From positions 1-55,849 of the forward strand of contig CABMIH010000080.1 of the NCBI GenBank assembly GCA_902386205.1: a stretch of DNA of 55,849 nt. Reading direction: 5' to 3'. The translations under genes and the position numbers were made by a program. A model generated the notes under the pieces. The model searched no databases. It had not been told where the DNA came from and saw nothing but the letters and a program-made list of their open reading frames with translations. This stretch comes from an uncultured archaeon (GTDB taxonomy: Archaea > Halobacteriota > Methanosarcinia > Methanosarcinales > Methanoperedenaceae). How positions within the stretch are numbered: the stretch's first letter is position 1; each line of letters opens with the position of its first letter. Below, piece after piece: positions 8,252-15,033 of the stretch.

Positions 8252-9109
8252 CTATATCCTTACAAGCCCTGCGTCCTTTGCAATGATATCAAGGTCGATC
8301 GTAATGATATCTTCCAGGCTTTCAGGAATAGGTCTGCCTGATTTATCTTCGTCTATGACCTTCAGGTAATGTTTGCACTTATCACAGTAATCCACCCTGA
8401 ACTCCGGATTATCTTCGGGGGTTAAGAATTTCAAGGTCGATGGGTCGGTATTCCCGCAGTTTGCGCAGAGGAACTGGTCTGCAAGATGCCGGGAGCCGCA
8501 AAATGTACATACAAGATAGCGCTTGTTATTTTTCGACCTTGCACAGATCGGCACTCTTCCGCATACAGGGCATGGAGCCTGCCACCATTTCTCTCTTAAA
8601 GAGTTATCTGTTTTATTTGCTATTTCTTCAATACAGGGCTGGATCAATGAGCTTATTATGAAAAATATCAAAGCCGGGTCAGTCCTGAACTTTTCTCCGT
8701 AATTCTCGAAGAGTTCCGCATCGCCTTTTAATACCGCGCTGACAGCATCCCGTATATTTATCCTTCCGCTCTTCATTTCACGGATGAATTCTTTTAACTC
8801 TTCCTCCTTTGCGCCTTTTTCAAAGAAAACGCCTGCCACTTTTTCGCATGTATGGAGCAGGACGATAGGATCAAATACAGATGCATCCAGCAAACTTGCT
8901 ATGGGCTTATTTGATTTAAGAGCATCATGCTGCAAATTACTGATGATAGATTTGTCGTTCCAATCCAGGCTTGTTCCTTTTCCAAGACTTTCCCGGAGCT
9001 GCCGCTGGGCCTCCAGGATCATCGTGTGCAATTCCAGCGGTTTTCGAAGCTCCGGACGTTCCCTGATTATCTGGTTGATAGCATTTACCCGGCCCTCTAA
9101 CCGTTCCAT
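8252..9109 (-). CDS. fdhE: FdhE-like formate dehydrogenase accessory protein
   Basis: 285 residues. The C-terminal half carries the rubredoxin-like zinc/iron knuckles of FdhE: CPVCGRVPIC (about 185), CTFCGSRH (about 206), CANCGNTD (about 219) and YCDKCKHYLKVID (about 242). FdhE is needed for maturation or quality control of molybdenum/tungsten formate dehydrogenases in bacteria. The N-terminal 170 residues are helical. No formate dehydrogenase gene is in the window, so the client enzyme lies elsewhere. The start has a GCAGGTG site upstream. A T-run separates it from thi4, so it may be transcribed from its own promoter or by read-through. Confidence 0.82.
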   Translation of the reverse strand: MERLEGRVNAINQIIRERPELRKPLELHTMILEAQRQLRESLGKGTSLDWNDKSIISNLQHDALKSNKPIASLLDASVFDPIVLLHTCEKVAGVFFEKGAKEEELKEFIREMKSGRINIRDAVSAVLKGDAELFENYGEKFRTDPALIFFIISSLIQPCIEEIANKTDNSLREKWWQAPCPVCGRVPICARSKNNKRYLVCTFCGSRHLADQFLCANCGNTDPSTLKFLTPEDNPEFRVDYCDKCKHYLKVIDEDKSGRPIPESLEDIITIDLDIIAKDAGLVRI

Positions 9110-9130
9110 TTTTGCACCTGCTACAGGAAA

Positions 9131-9148
9131 AATTTTAAAAAAAAAAGA
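9131..9148 (-). terminator. Poly-T terminator after thi4
   Basis: On the minus strand ten consecutive T residues (9146-9137) begin three bases after the thi4 stop, with four more T residues (9132-9131 and around) after an A stretch. Runs of T are sufficient terminators for archaeal RNA polymerase. Confidence 0.5.
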
Positions 9149-9967
9149 TTAAGCGGGAATCCTCATTTTGCCCAAGGTTCCTACTTTTATCCCTGTTATC
9201 TTCTCATGTGCAAGCTCTGCCGCTTTCTTACCAGCCAGCAGCATCCCGCCGAAGATCGGCCCCATTCGCGGAGCACCATAGGTGGATGTTGCAGACATGC
9301 CTGCAACTATCAGGCCTGGATATATCTCATGGGTAAGCTCGACGGTCTGTTTCTCGGCTTCATCGACCCAGAGCGACCCGCAGCCTTTCGGGACAGGAAT
9401 GCCCTGTCTCTGCTCGCTCAGGCGTTTGACAAGAACTGAATCATGTCCTGTTGCATCTATCACGACTTTTGACTTGATGGCGATTGGATCCATGCATGTA
9501 ATGAACTTGGGCATTTGTTGTACCGGATACCACTGGATAACTACACCTTCAACCTCGTTCTCTTTCAGTATCAGGTCTTCCACATTTGTCGAGTTAAGAA
9601 GTTTCACACCTGCATCGCATGCGCTTGCCAGCATCTTTGAGACCATCTCAAACGAATCACAAACATACAGCCCGTTTCCGGCATCCTTGAGATTCACCCC
9701 GCATTCCTCAAGAATCTTATTTGCCGGTGCCCCGACTGTATTCTTGGGCATGAGATATCCTCCCTGCCACATGCCGCCGCCGCCGTAGATGTTCCTCTCT
9801 ATCATAACTGTCTTATGCCCGAATCCTGCTGCATATTTTGCAGCAGCCACTCCGCACGGTCCCGACCCGACAACGACAACATCGCTGTCAAGAATGTTCT
9901 GTATGAAATCGTCCAGGAATTCATTAACTATTGTTTTTGTGACGTGTATCTCGCTGATGTTCGTCAT
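9149..9967 (-). CDS. thi4: Thi4-type thiazole synthase (ADP-thiazole biosynthesis)
   Basis: 272 residues. The protein makes the thiazole half of thiamine from NAD and glycine. The FAD/NAD-binding GSGPCGVAAAKYAAG motif starts at residue 34, followed by NIYGGGGMWQGG (59-70), DATGHDS (171-177) and the C-terminal RMGPIFGGMLLAGKKAA. At the position before the conserved MDP/VDP triplet this protein has Cys158 (TCMDP). Yeast Thi4 has its suicide sulfur-donor cysteine there and the sulfide-dependent Methanocaldococcus enzyme a histidine. A related group is annotated as ribose-1,5-bisphosphate isomerase, but the residues favour Thi4. ThiC is encoded at 51404, giving both halves of thiamine synthesis in the window. 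The leader is structured (see 9972-10022). Confidence 0.88.
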   Translation of the reverse strand: MTNISEIHVTKTIVNEFLDDFIQNILDSDVVVVGSGPCGVAAAKYAAGFGHKTVMIERNIYGGGGMWQGGYLMPKNTVGAPANKILEECGVNLKDAGNGLYVCDSFEMVSKMLASACDAGVKLLNSTNVEDLILKENEVEGVVIQWYPVQQMPKFITCMDPIAIKSKVVIDATGHDSVLVKRLSEQRQGIPVPKGCGSLWVDEAEKQTVELTHEIYPGLIVAGMSATSTYGAPRMGPIFGGMLLAGKKAAELAHEKITGIKVGTLGKMRIPA

Positions 9968-9971
9968 AATT

Positions 9972-10022
9972 TCACCCTATGCCAATAGGGTTTCGGCTTA
10001 CCATAAACTTTTCTGAGCCGAA
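9972..10022 (-). promoter_or_regulatory. Tandem-hairpin leader of thi4 that covers the RBS
   Basis: In the minus-strand mRNA the first hairpin pairs 10022-10016 with 9998-9992 (TTCGGCT with AGCCGAA, 7 bp, 17-base loop). The second pairs 9991-9985 with 9980-9974 (ACCCTAT with ATAGGGT, 7 bp, 4-base loop). The stems abut without an intervening base, so they could stack coaxially. The Shine-Dalgarno GGGTGA is 9977-9972, mostly within the second stem, four bases from ATG 9967. This suggests translational control. I see no TPP-riboswitch core. Confidence 0.55.
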
Positions 10023-10106
10023 GAATTGCATGATACCAAGAAATTGGCTTTGTTTAAATTTAAGATCAGTAACCGGGAATGCAAAAAAAGAGGTAAGGAG
10101 AAACGG

Positions 10107-10166
10107 TTACTTCTTTGACTTTTTGGTTTTGGGTTTCTTTTTGGAATGATTTACTTTGGCGACCAT
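10107..10166 (-). CDS. Lysine-rich 19-residue peptide
   Basis: ATG 10166 to TAA 10107 encodes 19 residues beginning MVAKVNHSKKKPKTKK, of which ten are lysine. A full GGAGGTG ribosome-binding site lies 10-11 bases before the ATG and a TATA-like element (ccatataagg) about 20 bases further up, so it has all the marks of a translated gene. It lies upstream of thi4 on the same strand, about 85 bases before the thi4 leader hairpins. It may be a free basic peptide that binds nucleic acid, or a leader peptide. No family is recognised. Confidence 0.5.
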   Translation of the reverse strand: MVAKVNHSKKKPKTKKSKK

Positions 10167-10231
10167 GATTTTGTACACCTCCGGATTGCCTTATATGGAT
10201 TTTCTCACAATGTACAATTCAGTAATTTTCT

Positions 10232-10714
10232 ATGGACATGGTAATAAAAATGAGTGGCACACATTTCACAACTCGGTTTATCGTCTGCACAACAAATAAG
10301 AACTGCTTAAAAATGTTAATCCCAACAGTCGCTTTGAAGTCAATTTCTGTTATATACGCGTTGTTGGCACTCCTGGGAGCATGCCTTGCAGCTTATAATG
10401 CCTATCTCACAAGTAAGAGAATAGACAAGAGGTTATTGAAAGCCCGTGTTTTTCTTAGCGAATCTTTCCTGAAAGATACGTGGACGCTGCTTCTTTTAGC
10501 TTGCCTGCTTTTTCTCATCCATGCCGCAATGGAACTGAACCAGATGTTCGGTTTGTTCATTGAAGAAAGTGTGGCAGACCTCATAGCTGAACTTGTAGAA
10601 GTTGGTATAATTTTGTGTATTATCCTGTCAGCCTATAAATGGTTTAGATTAACGAATCAGGAAGGGAATTATGAACAGGCAGACGGTAAAGAAAAACATC
10701 CCGATAAAAAGTAA
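10232..10714 (+). CDS. Small membrane protein of unknown function
   Basis: 160 residues from ATG 10232, or 133 from ATG 10313; neither has a clear ribosome-binding site. Three hydrophobic helices follow: about 36-57 (KSISVIYALLALLGACLAAY), 82-102 (TWTLLLLACLLFLIHAAM) and 115-135 (LIAELVEVGIILCIILSAY). The C-terminus is charged and probably cytoplasmic (GKEKHPDKK). The first 27 residues look unlike a membrane-protein start, so the shorter form may be the real one. No family is recognised. It is divergent from the Lys-rich peptide and upstream of cfbB. Confidence 0.55.
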   Translation: MDMVIKMSGTHFTTRFIVCTTNKNCLKMLIPTVALKSISVIYALLALLGACLAAYNAYLTSKRIDKRLLKARVFLSESFLKDTWTLLLLACLLFLIHAAMELNQMFGLFIEESVADLIAELVEVGIILCIILSAYKWFRLTNQEGNYEQADGKEKHPDKK

Positions 10715-10778
10715 AGATTGTCTGGCAAAGGTTTATGAGGCAGGTTTTAGATGTTAATAAACTTATATGAATAGCTAA

Positions 10779-10785
10779 GGGAGGG
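10779..10785 (+). promoter_or_regulatory. Strong SD of cfbB positioned for a non-AUG codon
   Basis: GGGAGGG at 10779-10785 is the only good ribosome-binding site before this gene. The in-frame codon at normal spacing (5 bases) is ATC 10791; the first ATG (10812) lies 26 bases from the site. An in-frame TAA (10776-10778) sits just upstream. A TATA-like acttatatga lies at about 10761-10770. Confidence 0.5.
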
Positions 10786-10811
10786 AAAAAATCAATAAAA
10801 CGAAAGCAGTT

Positions 10812-12128
10812 ATGATAGCAGGCACAGGCAGCGGTGTGGGAAAGACAACCGTGGCGCTGGGACTCATGGCATCGCTTAGTAAAAAGCATAAAGTCCAGCC
10901 GTTTAAAGTCGGGCCTGATTTTATCGATACAGGCCACCATACACATGTCTGCGGCAGGCCCTCCAGGAACCTGGACAGCTTCATAATGGGTGAAACAGGT
11001 GTGCTTGAAACATTTTTCCGGGCTTCGAAGGATGCGGATATCTGTATAATAGAGGGTGTCATGGGCCTGTTCGATGGTCTTGATGCAACCGAGATCGCAA
11101 GTTCCGCGCATGTTGCCAAAATCCTGCAAGTACCAGTTATACTCGTTGTGAACGCACACGGAGCTTCACGCAGTATCGCTGCGATAGTAAAGGGTTTTGC
11201 TGAATTTGACAGGGTCGATATCCGCGGGATAATCTTAAACAACGCGGGCAGTGAAAAGCACGAAAGGCTGATCCGGGATTCACTTATTAACGCAGGTATC
11301 AGAATCCCTGTCATAGGAGCACTTCCAAGATCCAACGAAATATCGATCCCATCGCGTCATCTCGGTCTTCATATAGCAGGTGAAACCACAGGGGATATTT
11401 CACTGCTATCTGACTTTATTGAAAAACATATTGACATGGATGCAGTAAGAAATATCGCAGGCAGCTTTGCTACACAGGATATGGAATTGAAAGAACCTGA
11501 AGAAAGGTTCAACGTCAGGATCGGTATTGCCTGGGACAACGCATTCTGTTTCTATTATAATGACTCGTTCGATGAACTCAAGAAACTTGGGGCAGAGCTT
11601 GTTTTTTTTAGTCCGATGAAAGACGACCTGCCACCCGTGGATGGCATTTACCTTGGCGGCGGATATCCTGAACTATATGCAAACGAGCTTTCAGTGTCAA
11701 GTACACGGCTTGCGATAAAAAAAGTTGCTGAGGAAGGAATGCCGATATATGGTGAATGCGGGGCTCTCCTTTATTTGAATGAGCGCCTTGAAACAGACAG
11801 GGAATACAGAATGGCTAGTGTCCTGCCCGCAGGTTCCAGGATGACCAGTAAGCTGCAGGCGCTTGGCTACACCGAAGCGCTGGCTGTTTCCAACTCGCCG
11901 CTTGCAGAGAAGGGCAGACTTATCAGGGGCCATGAGTTCCACTATTCGATTACAGAGTGCGATAAGGATGCAGGGTTTGTTTATAAGCTGGCGCGGGGAA
12001 AAGGCATCACCGATGGAAAGGATGGTTTGGCGGAACATAATGCAGTGGCCAGTTACATGCATACCCATCCTTCATCCGTTTCATTTGCCGGGTTTTTAAG
12101 ATTTTGCAGCAGATATAAAAAAAGATAA
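10812..12128 (+). CDS. cfbB: Ni-sirohydrochlorin / cobyrinate a,c-diamide synthase
   Basis: 438 residues from ATG 10812; a 7-codon extension to ATC 10791 would fit the ribosome-binding site better. The enzyme uses ATP and glutamine to amidate the a and c acetate side chains of a tetrapyrrole. The N-terminal dethiobiotin-synthetase-like domain has the P-loop AGTGSGVGKTT; the conserved GVMGLFDG appears near residue 85. The C-terminal class I glutamine amidotransferase domain has the GGGYPELYA motif and the nucleophile Cys in YGECGALLYL, with HTHPS near the end. In methanogens and ANME the paralog CfbB acts in F430 synthesis and CbiA in cobamide synthesis. The two cannot be told apart reliably here; no other cfb or cbi gene is adjacent. 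Confidence 0.85.
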   Translation: MIAGTGSGVGKTTVALGLMASLSKKHKVQPFKVGPDFIDTGHHTHVCGRPSRNLDSFIMGETGVLETFFRASKDADICIIEGVMGLFDGLDATEIASSAHVAKILQVPVILVVNAHGASRSIAAIVKGFAEFDRVDIRGIILNNAGSEKHERLIRDSLINAGIRIPVIGALPRSNEISIPSRHLGLHIAGETTGDISLLSDFIEKHIDMDAVRNIAGSFATQDMELKEPEERFNVRIGIAWDNAFCFYYNDSFDELKKLGAELVFFSPMKDDLPPVDGIYLGGGYPELYANELSVSSTRLAIKKVAEEGMPIYGECGALLYLNERLETDREYRMASVLPAGSRMTSKLQALGYTEALAVSNSPLAEKGRLIRGHEFHYSITECDKDAGFVYKLARGKGITDGKDGLAEHNAVASYMHTHPSSVSFAGFLRFCSRYKKR

Positions 12129-12173
12129 GCTTAGCATAAATTTAAGCGATAAGATACTATTTTAAACAAAAAT

Positions 12174-13082
12174 ATGGATGAACTTAACAGGATAAAACAA
12201 TTAAAAAAGAAGAGAAATGCGATAATCCTTGCCCACAACTACCAGAGGAGCGAAGTCCAGGATGTAGCGGATTTTGTCGGTGATTCCTTTGGCCTGAGCA
12301 AGATAGCAGTTTCCAGCGACGCGGAAATAATCGTTTTTTGCGGCGTGGATTTCATGGCAGAAAGCGCGGCTATCCTGAACCCTGAAAAGACAGTACTCAT
12401 GCCTGAATTGAATGCTCAGTGCCCCATGGCCGCAATGATAACCCCTGAATCCTTAAAACTTGAAAAAGAAAAGTATCCCGATGCTGCCGTTGTTTGTTAC
12501 GTAAACACCTCAGCGGCAATAAAAGCAGAAAGTGATATTTGTTGCACATCTTCAAACGCAATTAAAGTAGTGGAATCTTTAAAGGAAAATGAGATTATTT
12601 TTGTCCCTGACAGGAATCTTGCACTGTACGTTGCGTCCCATACAAAAAAGAAAATCATACCATGGAACGGATACTGCCCTACCCACCACTTGATATTGCC
12701 AGGTGATATATTGCTTGAAAAGGAGGAGCATCCACTGGCAGAAGTCCTGGTGCATCCGGAATGCAAACCTGAAGTAACAGCACTTGCTGATAAGGTCCTT
12801 AGCACCGAAGGGATGTTAAAATATGCAGCCGCATCAGATACGAAGGAATTCATAATAGGTACTGAGGTCGGTCTCCTGTACAGGCTGGGTAAAGAAAATC
12901 CCGCAAAAACCTTTATCCCGGCAACAAGATATGCGATATGCCCCAACATGAAAATGAATTCGCCTGGAAGCATCATTCGCGCTCTTGAAAAAAATGAGCA
13001 TATAATAAAAATTCCTGAGACTGTAAGGATCAAAGCAAAAATTGCGCTTGATAAAATGCTTGAGGTCGGACGCGGTGATTGA
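12174..13082 (+). CDS. nadA: Quinolinate synthase
   Basis: 302 residues, the usual length for NadA. It condenses iminoaspartate with dihydroxyacetone phosphate to quinolinate in NAD synthesis and holds one [4Fe-4S] cluster. Recognisable blocks are AHNYQRSEVQDVADFVGDS at the start, CGVDFMAESA, the PGCPMAAM-like MPELNAQCPMAAM, the WNGYCPTHH motif, VHPECKPEV and ICPNMKMN. Cluster cysteines are probably those at about residues 82, 169 and 257. No nadB/aspartate dehydrogenase or nadC is adjacent. The start has a TATA-rich upstream region and little leader. Confidence 0.92.
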   Translation: MDELNRIKQLKKKRNAIILAHNYQRSEVQDVADFVGDSFGLSKIAVSSDAEIIVFCGVDFMAESAAILNPEKTVLMPELNAQCPMAAMITPESLKLEKEKYPDAAVVCYVNTSAAIKAESDICCTSSNAIKVVESLKENEIIFVPDRNLALYVASHTKKKIIPWNGYCPTHHLILPGDILLEKEEHPLAEVLVHPECKPEVTALADKVLSTEGMLKYAAASDTKEFIIGTEVGLLYRLGKENPAKTFIPATRYAICPNMKMNSPGSIIRALEKNEHIIKIPETVRIKAKIALDKMLEVGRGD

Positions 13083-13099
13083 TTTCATTTGAAAATCAA
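13079..13099 (+). terminator. Weak hairpin at the nadA stop
   Basis: TTGATTT (13079-13085) can pair with AAATCAA (13093-13099) around a 7-base loop, overlapping the nadA stop codon. The following 150 bases are AT-rich and hold no gene. It may assist termination. Confidence 0.25.
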
Positions 13100-13252
13100 T
13101 AAATTTGAATAAATCTTTTCCATCCTCTAAATTTCAAAAAAAATCTTCTTGAACTATAAAAAACCCAAATAAATCATTCTGAAGCTTGGAAAAACCAAAA
13201 AACTCAAAAACATTCGATGTATTTATCTCTCTTGCGTTAGAATATACAATTG

Positions 13253-13414
13253 ATGATTAGCATAAGTATTATATTGCTCTCACTTTTTGCAGCTATGTTT
13301 TATAGCAACATTTATTTAACAGTATTGCAATATAACATCATCAGGGAAAAACGGGTTAGGAAAAATGTAAATCTCAAAAAGTGTATAGATGAACGGAGGA
13401 TGGGGCAATGCTAG
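13253..13414 (+). CDS. Small single-span membrane protein (53 residues)
   Basis: ATG 13253 to TAG 13414, read directly. Residues 2-24 form a hydrophobic helix (ISISIILLSLFAAMF and on) and the remainder is very basic (REKRVRKN, then LKKCIDERR). A TATA-like gtatttat about 30 bases upstream would give a leaderless message. The stop overlaps the start of the next gene (ATG 13408), whose GGAGG site lies inside this ORF, so the two are probably translated together. The positive C-terminal side should face the cytoplasm. No family is recognised. Confidence 0.5.
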   Translation: MISISIILLSLFAAMFYSNIYLTVLQYNIIREKRVRKNVNLKKCIDERRMGQC

Positions 13415-13608
13415 AAACATCACGGGAAAGAGTAAAATTATTAAAAGCGGGTATTTCGGTCAAAACAATAGAAAAACTCTATTTAAACGGAAATAATTTC
13501 AAGACAGTAAACACTCCAGTGCTTTTTGAGCTTGTCGAGATAGACCAAGAGGAAAATCACGACTGCTCTTTAAGTTGTGAAGCATCTGCTGAATATTGTT
13601 GCACATAG
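13408..13608 (+). CDS. Small protein with a cysteine-rich tail
   Basis: 66 residues after a strong CGGAGGATGGGGCA site. The N-terminal 40 residues (RVKLLKAGISVKTIEKLYL and on) look like a short helical region found, as far as I recall, in small conserved methanogen proteins. The C-terminal 15 residues hold four cysteines (DCSLSCEASAEYCCT). That layout could be a metal site or a modified-peptide core. It overlaps the preceding membrane microprotein by 7 bases and precedes a ferredoxin gene by 45 bases. Function unknown. Confidence 0.6.
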   Translation: MLETSRERVKLLKAGISVKTIEKLYLNGNNFKTVNTPVLFELVEIDQEENHDCSLSCEASAEYCCT

Positions 13609-13653
13609 CTTAACAAAATTTATATGTCCTGACTGCATTAGCAGAACGGACTT

Positions 13654-13830
13654 ATGAGTGTTAATGTAAATCGTTTTAAATGCGGCTACTGCGGGGCATG
13701 TGTTGGTGTTTGCCCTGTTGGTGCACTTGAACTAATTGAGACATGGATCGAAGTGGATATTACATGCACCGGTTGCGGCGTCTGTGCAAAAATCTGTCCT
13801 GTGGGGGCGTTAGAACTAAATGAAAAATAA
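13654..13830 (+). CDS. 2[4Fe-4S] ferredoxin, partner of geranylgeranyl reductase
   Basis: 58 residues, read directly from ATG 13654 to TAA 13830. It carries two classical motifs, CGYCGACVGVCPVGAL and CTGCGVCAKICPVGAL, and almost nothing else, typical of clostridial-type 8-iron ferredoxins. The gene overlaps the following geranylgeranyl reductase by 11 bases. In Methanosarcina acetivorans a ferredoxin encoded beside the reductase is known to supply the electrons for full saturation of archaeal lipid chains. The same role is inferred here from the overlap. Confidence 0.88.
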   Translation: MSVNVNRFKCGYCGACVGVCPVGALELIETWIEVDITCTGCGVCAKICPVGALELNEK

Positions 13831-15001
13831 ATATGATGTAATAGTTGTGGGAGCAGGACCTGGCGGCTCAATAACAGCAAAAATCGCTGCATCAGGAGGA
13901 CTTGATGTATTGCTCATAGAAAAAAGGCAGGAGATAGGGGATCCAGTCAGGTGCGCCGAAGGAGTGGGAAAAGACGCATTGAAAAAACATATAGAACCGG
14001 ACAATAAGTGGATATCATCAGAAATAAAAGGTTCCAAGATTTTTTCACCTGATGGGACTGAGATCAAAATGTCTGAGGACGCGTCGTCGGGTATGAAGGT
14101 TGGGTATGTACTTGAACGGAAAGTCTTTGACCGGGCGCTTGCCCAGGAAGCAGCTATGGCAGGAGCCGAAGTAATGGTGAAGACAAGGGCGACAGGATTA
14201 CTGAGGTCAAACGGAAAAGTTACAGGGATAAAAGCGATGTACATGGGGGAAACCCATAACATCAATGCTGATATCGTGATAGGGGCGGATGGTATTGAAT
14301 CCAAAGTGGGAAGATGGGGAGGTATTGACACATCTTTAAAACCGAACGATATCGAAACTGGCGCCCAGTTTCTGGTATCAAATATAGAACCCGGGGATTA
14401 TAATTTGTTCTATCTGGGAGATAATTACGCACCTGGCGGATACCTGTGGGTTTTTCCAAAAGGAAAGCATATAGCAAATGTGGGATTGGGGATACTTGGA
14501 AGTAAATCCGGGAATGTCAGGGCAATATCGCGGCTCCACAGATATATAGAGACTTATATGCCCAAGGGTAAGATCGTGGAAATGGTTGTCGGAGGAGTCC
14601 CTGTCAGCGGACCCATAAAACAGACCGTTGCCGATGGACTTATGCTCGTTGGAGATGCCGCCAGACAATCCGATCCCCTTACAGGGGGAGGCATCACCAA
14701 TGCAATGGATGCTGGAAAGATGGCGGCTGAAGTCTGTATAAAAGCATATGAAAAAGGAGATTATTCGGCCAAGACCCTGAAGGAATATGAGGATAAGTGG
14801 CGGAGTACAATAGGAAAAGAACTCAGCAAGTCCCTTCAGGTCAAGAACCTGCTTGTAAAACTTAATGATGAACAGTTGAACCAGCTTGCACATTCACTTG
14901 ATGGGATAGATACAAGTAAGATGGAATTGCCTTCACTTTTGTTCACTTTATTTAAGAAAAATCCTAAAATCCTGTGGGAACTCAGGACTTTGTTCGTATA
15001 A
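13820..15001 (+). CDS. Geranylgeranyl reductase (digeranylgeranylglycerophospholipid reductase)
   Basis: 393 residues. A FAD-dependent reductase that saturates the isoprenoid chains of archaeal membrane lipids. The dinucleotide-binding GAGPGGSITAKIAAS is at residues 11-25, the family PVRCAEGVG at about 43-51, and the substrate-cavity motif YLWVFPKG at about 210-217. The second FAD motif, GLMLVGDAARQSDPLTGGG, lies at about 272-290. Translation is coupled to the ferredoxin gene just upstream. It is convergent with secY, with only a 32-base spacer that carries a T-run for secY. Confidence 0.92.
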   Translation: MKNKYDVIVVGAGPGGSITAKIAASGGLDVLLIEKRQEIGDPVRCAEGVGKDALKKHIEPDNKWISSEIKGSKIFSPDGTEIKMSEDASSGMKVGYVLERKVFDRALAQEAAMAGAEVMVKTRATGLLRSNGKVTGIKAMYMGETHNINADIVIGADGIESKVGRWGGIDTSLKPNDIETGAQFLVSNIEPGDYNLFYLGDNYAPGGYLWVFPKGKHIANVGLGILGSKSGNVRAISRLHRYIETYMPKGKIVEMVVGGVPVSGPIKQTVADGLMLVGDAARQSDPLTGGGITNAMDAGKMAAEVCIKAYEKGDYSAKTLKEYEDKWRSTIGKELSKSLQVKNLLVKLNDEQLNQLAHSLDGIDTSKMELPSLLFTLFKKNPKILWELRTLFV

Positions 15002-15012
15002 AAAAAAAAATT
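15000..15012 (-). terminator. Poly-T terminator of the ribosomal/secY operon
   Basis: Eleven T residues on the minus strand (15010-15000) start about 24 bases after the secY stop. They are a plausible end for the long S10-spc transcript. Confidence 0.5.
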
Positions 15013-15033
15013 AAACCTTCAAATTCGGATTTT

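Noticed and set aside
9968-10100. TPP riboswitch upstream of thi4
   Set aside because: The conserved CUGAGA and ACCUGAUC-type cores are absent; only two simple hairpins are present.
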